Origin: Darwinibacter acetoxidans_A
GTDB taxonomy: Bacteria; Bacillota; Limnochordia; Darwinibacteriales; Darwinibacteriaceae
Reading direction: 5' to 3'
NCBI GenBank assembly: GCA_041936745.1
Contig: JBHGWS010000081.1
Location: forward strand, 1-16,866
Length of the DNA stretch: 16,866 bases
The notes under the pieces: generated by a model
Databases searched by the model: none
What the model saw: only the letters and a program-made list of their open reading frames with translations
Told to the model about the DNA's origin: nothing
Made by a program: the position numbers and the translations under genes
Shown here: positions 13,900-16,866 of the stretch, in pieces
How positions within the stretch are numbered: position 1 is the first letter of the stretch
Layout of the letters: each line of letters opens with the position of its first letter

Positions 13900-15084
13900 A
13901 TGAAGTATTCAGGTTTGACTATAGGAGTGCCAAAGGAAATTTTGGCGGGAGAGAGGCGGGTGGCCGCTACGCCGGAGACGGCTGCTGCCTTTATTAAAGC
14001 GGGTGCCAAGGTTGTCGTGGAAAAAGGGGCGGGCTTGGGAGCATTTTATGCCGATGAAGCATACGAAGAAGCGGGAGCGACCGTCTGCGATGTAACAGAA
14101 GTCTATGAACAAAGTGATTTAATTCTCAAGGTAAAAGAGCCTCAGTACCACGCAGGCTTGAAAAAACACGAAACGGAACTTTTGCGCGAGGGCCAAGTTT
14201 TAATAACTTTCCTGCATCCCGCCTCACCGGGTAACCACGAGATGGTGCAGGAATTAGCAAAGCGCGGCATTATTTCCCTGACGCTTGATTCCATTCCCCG
14301 CATTTCCCGGGCGCAGACCATGGATGCACTAACCTCCATGAGCACGGTAGCCGGTTACAAAGCCGTAATTATGGCGGCAAACCGCCTGCCCAAATTTTTG
14401 CCTCTCATGGGCACAGCCGTGGGCATGATCCAACCGGCCCAAGTTACGGTAATCGGTGTCGGCGTCGCGGGCCTGCAGGCGCTGGCTACAGCTAAGAGGC
14501 TCGGCGCGCAGGTTTATGCCGCCGATATCAGGCCTGATGCAAGAGAACAGGCTGTCAGCCTGGGGGCGCGCCTGATTGAACTGGCTATCCCGGAAGATTT
14601 GGCCGTGGGCGAAGGCGGCTACGCTAGGGCGCTGCCGGAAGAATGGCTCATTAAAGAACGGGAAGCATTGGCTGAGACTATAGCTAAATCCGATATAGTT
14701 ATTTTATCCGCTTTAGTCCCGGGCCAAGAAGCACCTATTTTAATCACGGAAGAAATGATTAAAACTATGCAGCCCGGCTCCATTATTGTGGACATTTCCA
14801 TTGACCAAGGCGGCAACTGCGCTTTGACTGAACCGGGTGTTTCCGCGGTCCACCACGGCGTGATTGTGGACGGCACGAAAAACATCCCCGGCACAATGCC
14901 CACAAGCTCTACTAGCATGTTCTCCAAGAACGTGCTGCAGTTTGTGAATAACTTGGTGCAGGATGGCAAAGTAGTTTTAAACACCGACGATGAAATCATC
15001 AGAGATACCTTGGTTACCAAAGACGGCGAAATTGTCCATGCAGGTACGCTGGAGTCCATGCGCCAGAGGGGAGAGATTGAATGA
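13900..15084 (+). CDS. pntAA: NAD(P) transhydrogenase subunit alpha part 1 (domain I, NAD(H)-binding)
   Basis: This is the soluble NAD(H)-binding domain I of proton-translocating transhydrogenase, which exchanges hydride between NAD(H) and NADP(H) coupled to proton movement. ATG 13900 is chosen because GGAGG (13887-13891) lies 8 bases upstream; ATG 13864 has no site. The 394-residue product has the alanine-dehydrogenase-like fold, with the Rossmann loop G-V-G-V-A-G-L-Q-A at 186-194 and an Asp at 209 fitting NAD rather than NADP. The P-R-I-S-R-A-Q-T-M-D segment at 133-142 keeps the RQD-loop residues Arg134, Gln139 and Asp142, which separates it from alanine dehydrogenase. The R-D-T-L-V-T-K-D-G-E-I-V C-terminus is also typical. 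It overlaps pntAB by 4 bases. The split alpha subunit recalls Rhodospirillum-type enzymes. Confidence 0.94.
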   Translation: MKYSGLTIGVPKEILAGERRVAATPETAAAFIKAGAKVVVEKGAGLGAFYADEAYEEAGATVCDVTEVYEQSDLILKVKEPQYHAGLKKHETELLREGQVLITFLHPASPGNHEMVQELAKRGIISLTLDSIPRISRAQTMDALTSMSTVAGYKAVIMAANRLPKFLPLMGTAVGMIQPAQVTVIGVGVAGLQALATAKRLGAQVYAADIRPDAREQAVSLGARLIELAIPEDLAVGEGGYARALPEEWLIKEREALAETIAKSDIVILSALVPGQEAPILITEEMIKTMQPGSIIVDISIDQGGNCALTEPGVSAVHHGVIVDGTKNIPGTMPTSSTSMFSKNVLQFVNNLVQDGKVVLNTDDEIIRDTLVTKDGEIVHAGTLESMRQRGEIE

Positions 15085-15371
15085 AAGAACTATATTTAAC
15101 CATCGCTTTTTTTGCTGCCGGGCTTTTGGGCTATAAGCTGATCAGCGATGTGCCCAGCCTTTTACACACTCCGCTCATGTCCGGTATGAATGCCCTTTCC
15201 GGCATTACGGTTTTAGGGGCGTTAGTGAGCACGGCATTTGCTGTCACTACGGGCAACAAAGCGGTTGGGTTTTTAGCAATAGTGCTGGCCATCATTAACG
15301 TGGTGGCGGGTTTTTTGGTCACCCACCGCATGCTGCGGATGTTTAGAAGCGATGAAGGGGGAGGTTCTTAG
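15081..15371 (+). CDS. pntAB: NAD(P) transhydrogenase subunit alpha part 2 (membrane domain)
   Basis: This small 96-residue integral-membrane subunit forms part of the proton-conducting domain II together with the membrane part of PntB. It has three or four hydrophobic helices and the family signature L-L-G-Y-K-L-I-S-D-V-P-S-L-L-H-T-P-L-M-S followed by G-M-N-A-L-S-G-I-T-V-L-G-A-L. The length is normal. Its ATG overlaps the pntAA TGA (ATGA), and its TAG directly abuts the pntB ATG, so all three subunits are translationally linked. Confidence 0.93.
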   Translation: MKELYLTIAFFAAGLLGYKLISDVPSLLHTPLMSGMNALSGITVLGALVSTAFAVTTGNKAVGFLAIVLAIINVVAGFLVTHRMLRMFRSDEGGGS

Positions 15372-16866
15372 ATGCTGTATCTTCAAATATTGTTTATCTT
15401 AGGCTTCATCTACGGCATCCGCCTGATGAGCTCGCCCAAAACCGCGGTCAGGGGTAACCTCTTAGGTGCCCTTTCCATGCTGGGCGCCATCATCGTCACC
15501 TTAATTGCGGAAAGCATCCTTACTGTTTCTCTATTGTGGGTTGCCCTGCTTGTCGGTACCGTCCTCGGTATTTACATGGCGCAGAAGGTCCTCATGATCC
15601 AAATGCCCCAGATGGTAGCGCTTTTAAACGGCTTTGGCGGGGGCGCCTCCGCCCTTGTCGCCTTAATGGCCGTCTTTGATGCCCTTGGGGGCGCGGCGCC
15701 TTTAAATTCGTTTACCTGGTTTACAACGGGGCTTGCCATTATCGTTGGCGGCGTAACCTTCAGCGGCAGCTTAGTTGCCGCGGGGAAACTGCACGGGGCA
15801 ATGTCACAGCGGCCCGTTCATTATAAGCGGCATAATTTGTATGTCTGGGCTGCTTTAATAATCATGGCGGTTGAAGTGTTCCGCCTCACCTATAATGCGG
15901 CGACACCGATGCTTAGTGCCGTGATTCTTTTGGCAGTGTCCCTCTTTTTCGGTGTTGTCTTCACCATCAGGGTGGGCGGCGCCGATATGCCCATCACCAT
16001 TTCACTCCTTAATTCCTTTTCCGGCGTGGCGGGGGCAGTAGCCGGTTTCGCCCTTTACAACACGCTTTTGGTCACGGTCGGGGCCGTTGTGGGCGCATCG
16101 GGGCTGATTTTGACCCAAATTATGTGCCGGGCAATGAACCGCAGCCTGATGCAGATCTTGCTCGGGCAAACAACGGTGGCCAAAAAGGCGCCCGCGGCAG
16201 TTAAGGAAAAGCCGGCAGGGGAAAAAAGAGAAGAGCCGCCCAAGGTGGGCTGGCAGGAAAGCCTGCGCCAGGCCAGAAGCGTTGCCATCATTCCCGGCTA
16301 CGGCATGGCCGTTGCCCAAGCGCAGCTGCAGGTAAAACAGCTGGCCGAAAACCTGCAGGCAAGAGGCGTTGACGTCAGGTTTGGCATCCACCCCGTGGCG
16401 GGGCGCATGCCCGGGCATATGAACGTGCTTTTAGCGGAAGTTGATGTACCTTATGATCAGCTTTATGAGTTAGAAGATATTAACGAGTTTTTGGAAACCG
16501 CCGATCTTGCCATTATCGTCGGGGCCAATGACGTAGTCAACCCCGCGGCCATTGAATCGGCAGGCACGCCAATTTACGGCATGCCAATTATCAGGGCGGA
16601 TTCGGCCTCGGAAATTATTATCTGCAACTACGATACAGAGCCCGGTTACGCGGGTATTGCGAACAGGCTCTATGAAATGGAAAAAGCCCATCTAGTTTTA
16701 GGCGATGCCAAAGACAGTTTGGCAGAGCTTTTAAAGGCGCTGGCAGAAACAGAAAAGCCCGCGGCGGCACCCGAAACAGCGGCCGGGCCCGTAGAGCTTT
16801 TAGCCAAGGCCAAGCGTGTTGTCATCGTCCCCGGTTACGGGATGGCTGTAGCACAGGCGCAGGGCC
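15372..16866 (+). CDS. pntB: NAD(P) transhydrogenase subunit beta with a second, duplicated domain III (3' truncated)
   Basis: This is the beta subunit: membrane domain II plus NADP(H)-binding domain III. ATG 15372 abuts the pntAB stop, and the frame stays open for 498 codons to the window end. Residues 1-265 are membrane domain II with canonical elements (S-P-K-T-A-V-R-G-N, L-L-N-G-F-G-G-G-A-S-A, G-G-A-D-M-P-I-T-I). A linker rich in Ala, Pro, Lys and Glu (about 270-300) leads to domain III: G-Y-G-M-A-V-A-Q-A-Q from 309, P-V-A-G-R-M-P-G-H-M-N at 341-351, G-A-N-D-V-V-N-P-A-A at 384-393, and G-Y-A-G then G-D-A-K at 444-447. The usual Lys-Arg-Ser motif is Asn419-Tyr420-Asp421. A normal subunit would end near 458. 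Here a second Ala/Pro linker (458-475) leads to a new domain III start with G-Y-G-M-A-V-A-Q-A-Q from 488. The rest lies beyond the window. Confidence 0.93.
   Translation, partial: MLYLQILFILGFIYGIRLMSSPKTAVRGNLLGALSMLGAIIVTLIAESILTVSLLWVALLVGTVLGIYMAQKVLMIQMPQMVALLNGFGGGASALVALMAVFDALGGAAPLNSFTWFTTGLAIIVGGVTFSGSLVAAGKLHGAMSQRPVHYKRHNLYVWAALIIMAVEVFRLTYNAATPMLSAVILLAVSLFFGVVFTIRVGGADMPITISLLNSFSGVAGAVAGFALYNTLLVTVGAVVGASGLILTQIMCRAMNRSLMQILLGQTTVAKKAPAAVKEKPAGEKREEPPKVGWQESLRQARSVAIIPGYGMAVAQAQLQVKQLAENLQARGVDVRFGIHPVAGRMPGHMNVLLAEVDVPYDQLYELEDINEFLETADLAIIVGANDVVNPAAIESAGTPIYGMPIIRADSASEIIICNYDTEPGYAGIANRLYEMEKAHLVLGDAKDSLAELLKALAETEKPAAAPETAAGPVELLAKAKRVVIVPGYGMAVAQAQG

Noticed and set aside
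14619..15059. Minus-strand open frame of 146 codons inside pntAA
   Set aside because: It is antisense to a conserved transhydrogenase domain, and its composition fits a shadow of the plus-strand codons.
16281..16862. Second GYGMAVAQAQ motif as an assembly artefact or exact repeat
   Set aside because: Over the 45 aligned bases (16281-16325 against 16818-16862) there are nine differences, mostly at third codon positions, so it is an old duplication under selection and not a copied read.

Overview
The window looks like a chromosomal segment of a spore-forming Bacillota (Firmicutes), probably an anaerobe of the Clostridia, Moorellia or Limnochordia type. Four things point there: an alpha/beta small acid-soluble spore protein gene, an ECF-type vitamin transporter S component, a diaminopimelate dehydrogenase resembling the Symbiobacterium 'type II' enzyme, and a well-formed Rex-like redox operator. 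Ribosome binding sites are of the strong Gram-positive kind, GTG and TTG starts occur, and leucine TTA codons are frequent in a moderately GC-rich background. The exact species cannot be told from this sequence. No rRNA, tRNA, CRISPR array, insertion sequence or prophage gene was seen.

Layout. Bases 1-2782 hold a carbohydrate (CUT1-type) ABC importer: the 3' part of the solute-binding protein gene, a strong intergenic stem-loop, then two permease genes. No ATPase gene is present, so it must lie outside the window or be shared. An ECF S component (2844-3377) follows and ends at an intrinsic terminator. A small lipoprotein gene and a spore protein gene converge on a perfect 13-bp palindrome that contains both stop codons. 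From 4270 all genes run on the plus strand: a MATE efflux protein, a membrane-anchored protein of unknown function whose stop codon lies inside an intrinsic terminator, then an overlapping pair consisting of a HyuA-like hydantoinase/oxoprolinase protein and a histone-deacetylase-family amidohydrolase with a C-terminal zinc-ribbon-like tail. Next come a membrane nucleotide-sugar 4,6-dehydratase (CapD/WbpM/PglF type), a GNAT acetyltransferase, an alpha/beta hydrolase-fold protein that lacks the nucleophile serine, and meso-diaminopimelate dehydrogenase, which ends at a terminator.

The last region (13790 to the window end) is a proton-translocating NAD(P) transhydrogenase operon, pntAA-pntAB-pntB, with tightly packed genes (4-bp and 0-bp junctions) behind a near-perfect Rex-like operator. 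This suggests expression tied to the NADH/NAD+ ratio. Its pntB is the most unusual thing here. After a complete membrane domain and a complete NADP-binding domain III, the reading frame does not stop. It continues through an Ala/Pro-rich linker into a second domain III, which the window end cuts off. In the first domain III the Lys-Arg-Ser motif that normally binds the NADP 2'-phosphate is replaced by Asn-Tyr-Asp. The protein may therefore carry two nucleotide domains of different specificity on one membrane domain.
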